Part shown: positions 1 through 7,357 of the stretch, piece by piece
Layout: each line of letters starts with the position of its first letter
Numbering within the stretch: the stretch's first letter is position 1
From: a bacterium
Lineage (GTDB): Bacteria; Elusimicrobiota; Elusimicrobia; UBA1565; UBA9628
Length of the DNA stretch: 14,604 nucleotides
Direction of reading: 5' to 3'
Assembly (NCBI GenBank): GCA_021796015.1
Contig: JAJYOT010000048.1
Location: 1-14,604, forward strand
Program-made: the position numbers and the translations under genes
The notes under the pieces: generated by a model
Told to the model about the DNA's origin: nothing
Databases searched by the model: none
What the model saw: only the letters and a program-made list of their open reading frames with translations

Positions 1-391
1 AAACAATCAAAACCACGGCCAAGCGCCGCATCTCGTCCAAATCTTCTTTAGAACAATAGCAACGATAGGCCTTCCCGCCTTTCATCAACTGGTCCAAAAA
101 TTTTTTGTAGGTTTCCAGACGCTGCATTTGGAAATAAGGCTTATACGGCCCCTCGCTTAAGCGGCTATCCTGAGGGCCCTCATCCCAATTAAGCCCTAAC
201 CATCGAAGGGAGTCCAAGATGGCCTGAACGGAATCTTCCGTTGAACGTACCTCGTCGGTATCCTCGATTCTAAGGATGAAGGATCCCTGATGTTTTCGTG
301 CGAAAAGCCAATTAAAAAGGGCTGTCCGCGCCCCGCCAATATGAAGAAATCCCGTCGGAGACGGCGCAAAACGAGTTCTGATTTTTTTCAT
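1..391 (-). CDS. gltX: Glutamyl-tRNA synthetase, N-terminal part (cut by window edge)
   Basis: Charges tRNA with glutamate in the cytoplasm for translation. I translated the minus strand from the ATG at 391. The peptide begins [20 protein letters not shown], the class I synthetase signature with the HIGH-type motif HIGG at residues 17-20. [28 protein letters not shown] and a CYC pair typical of the zinc-binding insert follow. A ribosome site (AGGGG) lies 5 nt before the ATG, and the gene follows recN after 51 nt, so it is probably the last visible gene of the operon. The last eight residues before the edge (LAVVLIV-like, hydrophobic) do not fit the charged stretch expected after the CYC motif. 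The first 24 bases are an inverted near-copy of 541-564, so the extreme edge may be chimeric. A glutamyl-Q-tRNA(Asp) synthetase is the alternative, but the WDEGP segment fits GluRS. Confidence 0.93.
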   Translation of the reverse strand, partial: MKKIRTRFAPSPTGFLHIGGARTALFNWLFARKHQGSFILRIEDTDEVRSTEDSVQAILDSLRWLGLNWDEGPQDSRLSEGPYKPYFQMQRLETYKKFLDQLMKGGKAYRCYCSKEDLDEMRRLAVVLIV

Positions 392-442
392 TTTTCCCCT
401 GCCTTTTCCATGCGTTCTTTTTCTAAGGATTCATTCCGATCC

Positions 443-2086
443 CTAACCTAAAAGTTCCAAGGCGTGCCGCCGACTGGCTTCGGTCGGGCTTCCGCCCAAC
501 ATCACCGCCAAGACCTCCAGCCGCTCGTCTTTAGAGAGCCGCTTGACCGTGGTTTTGATTGTTTTTGAACCCATTTCCTTTGAAACATGAAATTGGGTTT
601 TGGCTAAACTTGCGATTTGAGGCAAATGGGTAACGCAGAGAATTTGACGTCCCTCGGCCAAATGGAGGAGCTTGTCTCCAATCGCGCGAGCCGCCTGTCC
701 GCCCACGCCCGCATCCACCTCGTCGAAAATTAAAATCGGAGTTTTGTCCGCTCTCGCCAAGACCGTTTTTAGCCCCAACATCACGCGGGACAACTCTCCA
801 CCCGAAGCGGTTTCCCGCAAAGGCCTTAACGGAGAACCGGGATTGGCGGAAAACATAAATTCAATCGCGTCTCCTCCGAAAGGATGATAATTTCCCTCTT
901 CCATTTCAACTGAAATTTTAAGTTCAGCGTGAGGAAGGCCCAGGCCCTTAAACTCAAGCGCCAGGGCTTTTTCAAGTTTCTTGGCGCCCTTGATTCTCTG
1001 AGAATGAAGATTTTCGCATAAGCTCTTGAGCTTAGACTCCGCTTCATTTTTTCGGCGCTCCAGAGTCTCAAGCCCTTCTTCTCTATTTTCCAGGCGAGAC
1101 ACTTCTTCGGCTAAAGCCGTTTTCTCGTTTAAAAGCCCGGAAAAATCTTTCCCATACTTTTTCTTCAACCGCGCAATCCGATCTAAACGCTCAAGCAAAA
1201 AATCCAGCTTGGCCGGGTCGAGGCTTAAGCGAGATTGATAATCCGACAAAGTTTCCGAGATGTCCAAAAGAGTTCCTTTCGCCCCCGACAAAGACGCTTT
1301 TAAGGGCTCCAAAGACGGATCCATCTTGGTTAATTCCACAATCTGGCGTTCTACTTCTTGAAGCTGGGACAAGCAGGAGGATTCTCGGGTGTATAAAATT
1401 CCGTGGGCCTCCAAAGTCGCCGATTTAAGGCGTTCCGCGTTTCTCAAAGCGGGAAGCTCCGCCTCCAGTTTTTCTTCCTCGCCTTCCTGTAAATTAGCCG
1501 TTTCAAGCTCGGAAAGACGAAAACGGAGATAATCGAGTTTCTCGCTTCTTTCCGACTCCGATAAGTTTAAGGATTCGATTTGGCGCTTGAGAGAAAACCA
1601 AGTCTCAAAAGCGGCCTTTACTTCCTTAAGGAGTTCCTCTTGTTCGGCAAAAGAATCTAGAAATTCTCTCTGGAACGCGGGCTTCATTAATTTCTGGTGC
1701 TGATTTTGGCCGTGAAAATCAATCAGCGAATCCGCCCACTGAGCCAATATCGTAGCCGAAACGGGTTCTTCATCAATAAAAGCCCGGCTTTTGCCGTTCT
1801 CATCAATTTCGCGGCGAACGCGAACTTCCAAACCCTGCTTGCCCACTTTCTCAGTCAAAGGCCGCGCCCCCTCCCTAGAGTCAAAAATAGCCTCTATTTG
1901 GAGAGCCTTCGCGCTGGGGCGAATCCAGGCGGAACTGCCGCGCCCGCCCATTAAAAACCCCAGGGCTTCCATCAAAATAGATTTTCCGGCCCCGGTTTCA
2001 CCCGTCAAAACGTTAAAGCCGGCGGAAAAATCAAGCGTAGCTTCTTCGATGACGGCAAAATTTTTAACGCGAAGGGTTTTGAGCAT
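443..2086 (-). CDS. recN: DNA repair protein RecN (SMC-like ATPase)
   Basis: RecN is a cytoplasmic SMC-family ATPase that acts at DNA double-strand breaks in recombinational repair. The start is placed at MLKTLRVKNFAVIEE (ATG at 2086) because this ATG overlaps the nadK stop as TAATG and has GGGGAGAGG just upstream. A start five codons earlier at 2101 is possible but lies inside nadK. The protein has 547 aa, normal for RecN (about 550). Walker A is GETGAGKS at residues 29-36. A long glutamate/leucine/lysine-rich middle (about 150-380) is the expected coiled coil. The ABC signature is ASGGELSRVMLGLK near 427-440, and Walker B is ILIFDEVDAGVGG near 451-463, followed by the VTHLPQIA switch histidine. 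All catalytic motifs are present, so it should be functional. It is translationally coupled to nadK and followed by gltX. Confidence 0.96.
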   Translation of the reverse strand: MLKTLRVKNFAVIEEATLDFSAGFNVLTGETGAGKSILMEALGFLMGGRGSSAWIRPSAKALQIEAIFDSREGARPLTEKVGKQGLEVRVRREIDENGKSRAFIDEEPVSATILAQWADSLIDFHGQNQHQKLMKPAFQREFLDSFAEQEELLKEVKAAFETWFSLKRQIESLNLSESERSEKLDYLRFRLSELETANLQEGEEEKLEAELPALRNAERLKSATLEAHGILYTRESSCLSQLQEVERQIVELTKMDPSLEPLKASLSGAKGTLLDISETLSDYQSRLSLDPAKLDFLLERLDRIARLKKKYGKDFSGLLNEKTALAEEVSRLENREEGLETLERRKNEAESKLKSLCENLHSQRIKGAKKLEKALALEFKGLGLPHAELKISVEMEEGNYHPFGGDAIEFMFSANPGSPLRPLRETASGGELSRVMLGLKTVLARADKTPILIFDEVDAGVGGQAARAIGDKLLHLAEGRQILCVTHLPQIASLAKTQFHVSKEMGSKTIKTTVKRLSKDERLEVLAVMLGGSPTEASRRHALELLG

Positions 2087-2934
2087 TACCTCTCCCCCCA
2101 ATGAATCTTACGCCGCAAGGTTTCATAATAAGAAGATTCGGGACTCAGTAAAATTTTAAGCGGCTTTTTAAACCTCCGAATATAAACCTCATCATCGGCC
2201 TCCATGGGACGGGAAATCTGTCCGTCCACGGAGAGAAAAACCTGGGGAATATCGTTGGAGCGGCGTTTGCGCAAAACGACGGAAACCCGTTCTGATGCGG
2301 GGAAAATAAGCGGGCGATGAGTCATGGCGTGGGAACAAATAGGCAAGGACAAGAGAACCTCTAAGGAGGGTTCGACCAGCGGCCCAAAAGCCGCCAAGGC
2401 ATAAGCGCTCGACCCCGTGGGAGTCGATACAATCAGCCCGTCTCCCAAATAATCCGCGATTTTAAGGCCCTCAGATTTCATTTCCAAAAGCACCGCGCGC
2501 GCCTGATCTCCACAACGAATAACGCAGTCATTCAAAGCCAAGACGGGGCCAAAAATTTTTTGGTTGGAGCGCCGCAACTCCGCTTCAATCATCAGACGAT
2601 TTTCCATCCGGAACCTTCCGGAGAGAATTTCGGAAATCCGCCGATAAAAATGAGAAGCCTCCAGGCCGGCTAAGAAACCAAGCCCCCCCGAATTGACGCC
2701 CAAAAGAGGAATTCCCAATGGCGCGACAGAACGCGCCGCTTTGAGCATCGTTCCGTCTCCTCCGACTGCAATCGCCAAATCCGAGCGGTTTAGAAGATTT
2801 GAGAAGTTCGCGTTTCCTTCTTTATTAACCGAGACTCCTTGAGAGCTTAACACCTGGGCTACTCTTTTGGAATTGCGAAGCGCCTCAAATTTATCGGCGT
2901 TTAAAAAAATGGAGACGGATTTAAAATGTCTCAT
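2086..2934 (-). CDS. nadK: NAD kinase
   Basis: Phosphorylates NAD+ to NADP+ using ATP or polyphosphate in the cytoplasm. It is the only biosynthetic route to NADP. The 282 aa match the usual family length. Visible motifs are VGGDGTMLKAAR (the GGDGT phosphate-binding motif at residues 58-62), GVNSGGLGFLA (79-89), ALNDCVIR (133-140, the catalytic N-E/D pair) and DGLIVSTPTGSSAYALAA (165-182, the second conserved region). PICSHAMTHRPLIFP follows at 198-212. The family usually has a Gly-Gly-Pro after the TPTGSxAY block; here it reads AFGP, a small deviation. The ATG at 2934 lies 14 nt inside the end of the upstream comEC C-terminal reading frame, and the stop overlaps the recN ATG. It therefore sits mid-operon and is probably translated by coupling. 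Confidence 0.95.
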   Translation of the reverse strand: MRHFKSVSIFLNADKFEALRNSKRVAQVLSSQGVSVNKEGNANFSNLLNRSDLAIAVGGDGTMLKAARSVAPLGIPLLGVNSGGLGFLAGLEASHFYRRISEILSGRFRMENRLMIEAELRRSNQKIFGPVLALNDCVIRCGDQARAVLLEMKSEGLKIADYLGDGLIVSTPTGSSAYALAAFGPLVEPSLEVLLSLPICSHAMTHRPLIFPASERVSVVLRKRRSNDIPQVFLSVDGQISRPMEADDEVYIRRFKKPLKILLSPESSYYETLRRKIHWGER

Positions 2935-3376
2935 CGATCGTAATTTTGCGGGCCTTGATGGCCGCCCTCACGGCGTGGCGGCGCAACGGAGTGATTATAT
3001 CAAACTTCCTTGACCCCTCTTGAAGCCCGGGAGGCTGAAAATAAAAATGGGCGCCGCCCCTGACAATTTGGAAATCCGCGTTTTTTCGCTCGATGGAAAG
3101 AATCTTTAAATGGGCCGCGAGCTTTCCGGCGTCTAAAAAAGACGAACCCGGAAGTAAAAACAAAGTCCGGATTTTCGAGACTCCCTCGGAGCGAAGAATC
3201 TTAATGAGGGGCCCGGCATGAGCGTTCGCCAAGATCAGGGAGGGAGAATTTCCCTTTTCACGAATGAGGGCCGCTTGACCATGATCAAGGCTGAAATAAA
3301 TCGCTTCAAGATCAGGCTGATGAATTTGAACGATGAAGGCGCGAGAAGCGAAAATAAGCGCGGCCAAAAAAACCAA
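2921..3376 (-). CDS. comEC: C-terminal part of frameshifted ComEC: last membrane helix and degenerate MBL-like domain
   Basis: This 151-codon stretch lies in the +1 frame relative to the ComEC channel gene and overlaps its 3' end. It opens with a hydrophobic segment (LVFLAALIFASRAF). It then reads AIYFSLDHGQAALI, which aligns with the LDVGQGDA motif that opens the metallo-beta-lactamase (MBL) domain of ComEC. The coordinates start at a TTG at 3376, but there is no Shine-Dalgarno sequence and the frame has a TGA just upstream, so independent initiation is unlikely. The simplest reading is that it is the tail of comEC, reached after loss of one T from the 8-T tract at 3375-3382. The joined protein would have about 603 aa. 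The HxHxDH metal-binding motif is absent, so the domain is probably not a nuclease. Its stop overlaps nadK by 14 nt, which supports this frame being translated. Confidence 0.75.
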   Translation of the reverse strand: MVFLAALIFASRAFIVQIHQPDLEAIYFSLDHGQAALIREKGNSPSLILANAHAGPLIKILRSEGVSKIRTLFLLPGSSFLDAGKLAAHLKILSIERKNADFQIVRGGAHFYFQPPGLQEGSRKFDIITPLRRHAVRAAIKARKITIDETF

Positions 3377-4733
3377 AAAAAAGCGAGGATTTCCAATGAG
3401 GAGCGAGAAAAAACGCCAGAATCAAGAGGTAATAGACCAAAACGGAAATCCCATCCCAATGGGATAAGCCCACGGAAGAAAACGGAAGTCTTGAAAAGAA
3501 TCGGCAGACGAAACAAAAAAATGACAAGCCACCATTGAGGGCTCCCATCAAAACGCCGGACAAAAAAGAGACGTGAAGGAACTCGCTCGCCCATAAAAAG
3601 AGCCCTCCGAACATAAAAAACCCAGCTAATGGAAATAAGATCAAGTTAGCCAAGGCGCCTAAAAACGGCGCGCGCCCGAACCCAACGGCGAAAATAGGCC
3701 AAAGAACGGCTTCCACAATCAAGGTCGCGCCTAACATCCGCGCCATTTTCCTAAAATATGATTTCCCCTTGTTCCCCGCTTGAAATTCCCATCGAGAAAA
3801 ACCGAGAATAAGACCGAAAGCGGCCGCATAACTCATTTGAAAACCCATGGAAAACAAAGAAAGCGGGTTCCACAAAAGTTCCGCCCAGGCGGCCAAGGTC
3901 AAGGCCTGAAAGGTAACCGCGTCTTGTCCGCTTCTCAGCCCCCATTCGAAAAATAGAGCGGCAAAAAGCGCCCTCAAATAAGGCGGTTCTCCGCCCACCG
4001 CAATCGCGTAAAAACCACCAATTAAAGCTGCAATCAAAAAACGCGGCCAAGGCCTCAAAGCCGCGACAATTCCCAAAAACCAAATTCCCGCCAAGACCAA
4101 GACCTCCTTGGTCCCCGAGGGCACAAGTAAATGCATGACCCCCGCGTCCTGAATTTCCCGGTTCAGTGTCCTTGGCAAACGCCCCTTAAGCCCCAACACC
4201 ATCCCGCTTAAAAGACGCGCGTTAACCGCGCTGAACCTAGCTCCAAAAACTCTCTGCACGGATTTCTGAAATGCCGCGGCCTTGGATAAAATCAGCCAGC
4301 GAAAACTTGTTAAATGAGAGATTCTTCGTAAGGAATAAGCGTCTAACTCATAGAAAATTCCGCGCGCGGAAAAAAAAGAACGAACATCGAAATCCCCGGG
4401 GTTTCGCATCGAAGCGGGGATCTTTAATTTTCCGGAAACCAACACAACCTCTCCCGGGCGCACGTCCATAAGAGGAAAATTTCGAGGGAACCGCGCCAAA
4501 ACGCGGCCGCGCAAACGCGAGTGAAGGATTTTCCCTTCAAAAGTCCAGCCGCCCCAGCCCTCGCGGCTCGGCGTTTCCGCCAGAACCTCAAATCCCGCGC
4601 TAAAAGCGAGCGGGGGTTTTGCGCTCCTGGAAAAATGAAGGCCTAGAAACCCGAAACGATAGGCCGCCGACAAAACCGCCATGTAAAGGGAAAGGCCGAT
4701 AAAAGAAGCCCGACGGAAATAACTCAGCGGCAT
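3312..4733 (-). CDS. comEC: ComEC/Rec2 family DNA-uptake channel, N-terminal part (frame disrupted at 3' end)
   Basis: ComEC forms the inner-membrane channel that brings single-stranded DNA into the cell during natural transformation. Residues 1-35 hold a membrane segment. About residues 85-135 are the OB-like DUF4131 region, with RPGEVVLVSGKLK and NPGDFDVRSFFSARGI. The competence core follows, with GMVLGLKGRLPRTL and AGVMHLLVPSGTKEVLV at 177-213, where the family usually has SGxH. Many hydrophobic helices extend to about residue 450. The ORF's last 21 residues (GFFGRAYFRFSR and onward) are basic and unlike the family, because they come from the wrong frame after the T8 tract. The ATG at 4733 lies 22 nt after the rpoN stop with only a weak AGAGAAG ribosome site. 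A diverged copy of its first 62 codons lies at 8768-8953. It is either a slippage-expressed gene, a pseudogene or a sequencing indel. Confidence 0.88.
   Translation of the reverse strand: MPLSYFRRASFIGLSLYMAVLSAAYRFGFLGLHFSRSAKPPLAFSAGFEVLAETPSREGWGGWTFEGKILHSRLRGRVLARFPRNFPLMDVRPGEVVLVSGKLKIPASMRNPGDFDVRSFFSARGIFYELDAYSLRRISHLTSFRWLILSKAAAFQKSVQRVFGARFSAVNARLLSGMVLGLKGRLPRTLNREIQDAGVMHLLVPSGTKEVLVLAGIWFLGIVAALRPWPRFLIAALIGGFYAIAVGGEPPYLRALFAALFFEWGLRSGQDAVTFQALTLAAWAELLWNPLSLFSMGFQMSYAAAFGLILGFSRWEFQAGNKGKSYFRKMARMLGATLIVEAVLWPIFAVGFGRAPFLGALANLILFPLAGFFMFGGLFLWASEFLHVSFLSGVLMGALNGGLSFFCFVCRFFSRLPFSSVGLSHWDGISVLVYYLLILAFFLAPHWKSSLFFGFFGRAYFRFSRLHRSNSSA
3375..3382 (-). other. 8-T tract at the comEC frameshift point
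   Basis: On the coding (minus) strand comEC reads TCG CTT TTT TTT GG here. With seven Ts it would read S-L-F-L-V-F-L-A-A and run straight into the C-terminal frame. A second run of seven Ts (3366-3372) lies just downstream. Long T or A runs are known sites of RNA polymerase slippage and also of sequencing error. The sequence alone cannot separate the two. Confidence 0.7.
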
Positions 4734-4768
4734 ACTTCTCTTACAGCCTTAAGGTCTAATTTGTTCCC
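4548..4768 (-). repeat. Direct repeat, copy 1 (comEC 5' end plus rpoN 3' codons)
   Basis: This copy aligns with 8768-8988 over 221 bp with no gaps and, by my hand count, 43 mismatches (about 80% identity). Identity is uneven: the last 88 bp (4681-4768) differ at only 4 positions, while the comEC-internal half differs heavily. It includes the final codons and stop of rpoN, the intergenic spacer and the first 62 comEC codons. With copy 2 it brackets the rpoN-kinase-regulator module. Confidence 0.85.
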
Positions 4769-5853
4769 TGATTTTGGGAAGGAAATTCAATTTCGTGCCG
4801 CACGGCGTTGACGGTTCGCCGGGAAACGGCGATTGCGCGCTCCGTTTTTAATTTTGCCGTTAATTCCGCATCCGTCATAGCTGGAGAATTTTTAAGCCAA
4901 TGTCCCACAATTTCGCGAAGAACCCGGCGACGACCCGGGAGAAGAAAAATAATGGGAATTTCCTCATCCCACGGTAATTTCACCAAGCGACGGGAAAGCG
5001 CGCGGCTGATCGTCGAGGGAGATAAGTCCAAACGCCGAGCCACCCCCCGAAGGCTGATGGGGCGCAAATTTTCAACCAAGCGGCTGGTCAAATAATCCAT
5101 TTGAATCTTAGATAATGCCTCAAAAATCCGATAAAGAGCGCTTTGCCTTAAATTGAGCGCTTCCATTCGCTTAATTAAAGACGGCAATCGCTTTCTTTCC
5201 TCGGAAGACAAGGACTCCCGTTTCCAGACGTCAATGAGTTCATAGCGAATATGATAAAGCCCCCGCGCCCAATAAGGAGCGTAAAATTCAAACCGAATCT
5301 CTCCTTCTAAAACCCTTAACTGGGCGACGCAAGATTGGGTACGCGTTGGGGCTTTGGCGGGAGCTAAAGAAGGAACTTCAAACTCGGATTGAATCTCGAC
5401 GTCCAGCAAAAAATCATGAATCGAGAAAACTTCTTCTTTCGAAAAACCGAATCGGTTCGAGATTTCGTCTAAGGAAAAGCCCTGTCCCCTCAAGAAATAT
5501 TTCTCGAAATCCTCGCGTCCCATTTTGCGAATCGCCGATACCGCCAGGCTTCGCTCTACAGCCAGTTTCTCGACAGGAACCCTCTCGCCCAAACCCGCGA
5601 CTCTTCGCTCATCGATTTCATAAAAAGAAGAATGGATTTCGCCGGACGGCCACTTTTGCCTTTGAAACGCGGGAAGCATTTTTCCATCCCCAAAATAGAG
5701 TTTGCGAAACAAATCGTTTTTTTCTATTTGGGCCACTTCGGCGGCGAAACGCTCTTCCGGCATCTCGATTAAATCCGCCACCCGCATACGCCCCATAATG
5801 GAAAGGCGTTGTTGGGTTTTTAATTCCGCCGTCTGATCCATTCTTGTCGTCAT
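4756..5853 (-). CDS. rpoN: Divergent, short sigma-54 factor (RpoN)
   Basis: Alternative sigma factor that directs RNA polymerase to -24/-12 promoters and needs an AAA+ activator. At 365 aa it is much shorter than typical RpoN (about 480). Residues 9-50 resemble region I (LKTQQRLSIM, then VADLIEMPEERFAAEVAQIEKNDLF), but it is charged rather than glutamine/leucine-rich. The core-binding middle lacks the recognisable LDExGYL and PxGVGAR motifs. The C-terminal DNA-binding part is clearer: LRPISLRGVARRLDLSPSTISRAL (264-286) is the HTH, and SRRTVNAVRH (344-353) replaces the canonical RpoN box ARRTVAKYRE. The first ATG (5853) is used here; an ATG four codons on is also possible, and neither has a good ribosome site. 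It lies next to a kinase and an NtrC-type activator and leads the comEC-nadK-recN operon. Confidence 0.82.
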   Translation of the reverse strand: MTTRMDQTAELKTQQRLSIMGRMRVADLIEMPEERFAAEVAQIEKNDLFRKLYFGDGKMLPAFQRQKWPSGEIHSSFYEIDERRVAGLGERVPVEKLAVERSLAVSAIRKMGREDFEKYFLRGQGFSLDEISNRFGFSKEEVFSIHDFLLDVEIQSEFEVPSLAPAKAPTRTQSCVAQLRVLEGEIRFEFYAPYWARGLYHIRYELIDVWKRESLSSEERKRLPSLIKRMEALNLRQSALYRIFEALSKIQMDYLTSRLVENLRPISLRGVARRLDLSPSTISRALSRRLVKLPWDEEIPIIFLLPGRRRVLREIVGHWLKNSPAMTDAELTAKLKTERAIAVSRRTVNAVRHEIEFPSQNQGTN

Positions 5854-5919
5854 CGCTATTTCAAAGTGTAGCAGATGTTTACGCCGATAATTTGCTAAAA
5901 AATGATAGGGAGAATTTGA
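5854..5919. promoter_or_regulatory. Divergent rpoN / histidine kinase intergenic region
   Basis: These 66 nt separate two divergent genes and must hold both promoters unless they lie in the coding regions. On the minus strand TGCTACACT (5865-5873) resembles an extended -10 element 11 nt before the rpoN ATG, giving a very short leader. On the plus strand GATAAT (5886-5891) is a possible -10, without a good -35. GGGAG at 5908-5912 is a well-placed ribosome site, 7 nt before the kinase ATG. A TTGCT at 5892-5896 has no matching -24 element. The promoter assignments are tentative. Confidence 0.4.
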
Positions 5920-7356
5920 ATGAAACCCGCCCTTTTGAAAGATTTTAGCGAAGAACTTCTGGCTTGTTTAGATGAAGCCCCGGACTTTATTTTAATTAGA
6001 AACCCGGATGGGACCATCGTCACGGCCAATGAAACTCTTTGCCGACGGCTCGGAATTCCCAGAGAAAAACTCATCGGGCGCTCAATCTACGAATTTTATG
6101 TCAGACAGGAACAACGGGTTATCAGCCAACGATATACAAACGCTCTCCTTGAGAAAAAAAGAAACCGCATCACGCTCAATATGCGCGACAAGAACGGTTT
6201 ATCTGCGCAAGTTGAGATTCATGGATGCCTTGTCGATCACAAAGGAAAAAAATTAATCTTTGGAATCGGGCGAGAACTGGGCCCCGTGGAACAAGACGCG
6301 CGCCTTTCCGCCATCTTGAGGATGGGGTTTCAAAACTCCAACGACATCATGTTTTATACCGGTCCCAACGGAATGATTTTAGAGGTCAACAACGCCTTTG
6401 TCGAGCACTATGGATATAGTCGGAAAGAAGTCATTGGAAAAACTCCAGGGATATTGCGCTCTCGCCACTCCAGTGATGAGTTTTATCGACACATGTGGAA
6501 AGAGTTGCTCGATCCTCAAAAAGGATTTTGGAGAGGCGAAATCATTAACCGAGCCAAAGACGGGCGGGAAATTCCCCTCATTTTAACCATCTCCGCCGCG
6601 CATGACGCCTCGGGAGAAATCGTAGGGTTTATTTCAAGCGCCACCGATATTCACAAACACAAGGAACTCGAGGAACAAATCGCCCAAACCCAAGCCTTGG
6701 CCGACATTGGAGAAATGGCGGCGTCCATCGCGCATGAAATCAGAAACCCCTTGGGTTCGGTTTCAATGGCGGCCAAACGTCTGTCTTTGAAAGATTTAAC
6801 TCCAGAGGAGCGGGAATCCACGGCCAGAATTATCGAACGCGAAAGCGCGCGGCTCAACCAAACCCTCAACGCTCTTCTTTCTTTCGCCCGACCCCGACCC
6901 CTTAAACGGAAATCGTCCGATCTCAATTCCCTACTCAAAGAAGCGGCTCAACTCCTCAACGCCAATCAAGACCTCGCCTCCGGCATAGAACTAATTCTTG
7001 CGCTGGATGAAGGCCTTCACCCTTTTTTGTTTGATTCCGACCAGATTCTCCAAGTTGTGTGGAACATGATCCTCAACGCCATTCAAGCGATGGAAGGGAA
7101 AGGCGTTCTCACTATAAGGTCCGGACGTTCCGGAAACTTCGCCTATTTCGCGATCGCCGACACCGGAGTCGGCATCACGAAAGAACAACAGCGCCAAATC
7201 TTCAAGCCTTTTCATACGACCAAAAGCCAAGGAACAGGTTTGGGACTGCCGAATGCGAAAAGAATCGTCCTCGCGCACGGCGGGCGAGTTGAAATCGACA
7301 CCAGACCCGGACAAGGAACGTTATTTACGGTTTGGTTGCCTTATTGGGAGCGCTAA
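5920..7356 (+). CDS. Soluble PAS-PAS sensor histidine kinase
   Basis: Senses a signal through PAS domains, autophosphorylates on histidine and passes the phosphate to the response regulator encoded next to it. The protein has 478 aa. No transmembrane segment is visible, so it should be cytoplasmic. PAS1 covers about residues 10-120 (PDGTIVTANETLCRRLGI) and PAS2 about 130-245 (GPNGMILEVNNAFVEHYGYS, ending in a PAC-type FISSATDIHKHKE). The HisKA domain has IAHEIRNPLGSV with phospho-acceptor H272. The ATPase domain shows N386 (NAIQAM), DTGVGI (414-419) and GTGLGLPNAK (438-447). All catalytic boxes are intact. The start is set by GGGAG 7 nt upstream of the ATG. The regulator gene follows after 1 nt. 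Architecture and context resemble FlgS, CtcB and NtrB-type kinases serving sigma-54; the ligand cannot be told. Confidence 0.95.
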   Translation: MKPALLKDFSEELLACLDEAPDFILIRNPDGTIVTANETLCRRLGIPREKLIGRSIYEFYVRQEQRVISQRYTNALLEKKRNRITLNMRDKNGLSAQVEIHGCLVDHKGKKLIFGIGRELGPVEQDARLSAILRMGFQNSNDIMFYTGPNGMILEVNNAFVEHYGYSRKEVIGKTPGILRSRHSSDEFYRHMWKELLDPQKGFWRGEIINRAKDGREIPLILTISAAHDASGEIVGFISSATDIHKHKELEEQIAQTQALADIGEMAASIAHEIRNPLGSVSMAAKRLSLKDLTPEERESTARIIERESARLNQTLNALLSFARPRPLKRKSSDLNSLLKEAAQLLNANQDLASGIELILALDEGLHPFLFDSDQILQVVWNMILNAIQAMEGKGVLTIRSGRSGNFAYFAIADTGVGITKEQQRQIFKPFHTTKSQGTGLGLPNAKRIVLAHGGRVEIDTRPGQGTLFTVWLPYWER

Positions 7357-7357
7357 A

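Noticed and set aside
388..411. A 7-codon mini-ORF (MEKAGEK) whose stop overlaps the gltX ATG as ATGA, a possible leader peptide.
   Set aside because: It has no ribosome site and no attenuator-like hairpins or codon pattern. In a purine-rich ribosome-site region it is easily chance.
3218..3594. Overlapping open frames on both strands around the comEC frameshift (3218-3538 plus, 3235-3594 minus).
   Set aside because: Neither has family-like sequence or start signals. The minus one is just the third frame of comEC and the plus one is its antisense shadow.
5881..5896. TTGCT in the rpoN/kinase spacer as the -12 half of a sigma-54 promoter.
   Set aside because: The matching -24 position reads ACGCCGA, which lacks the essential GG.
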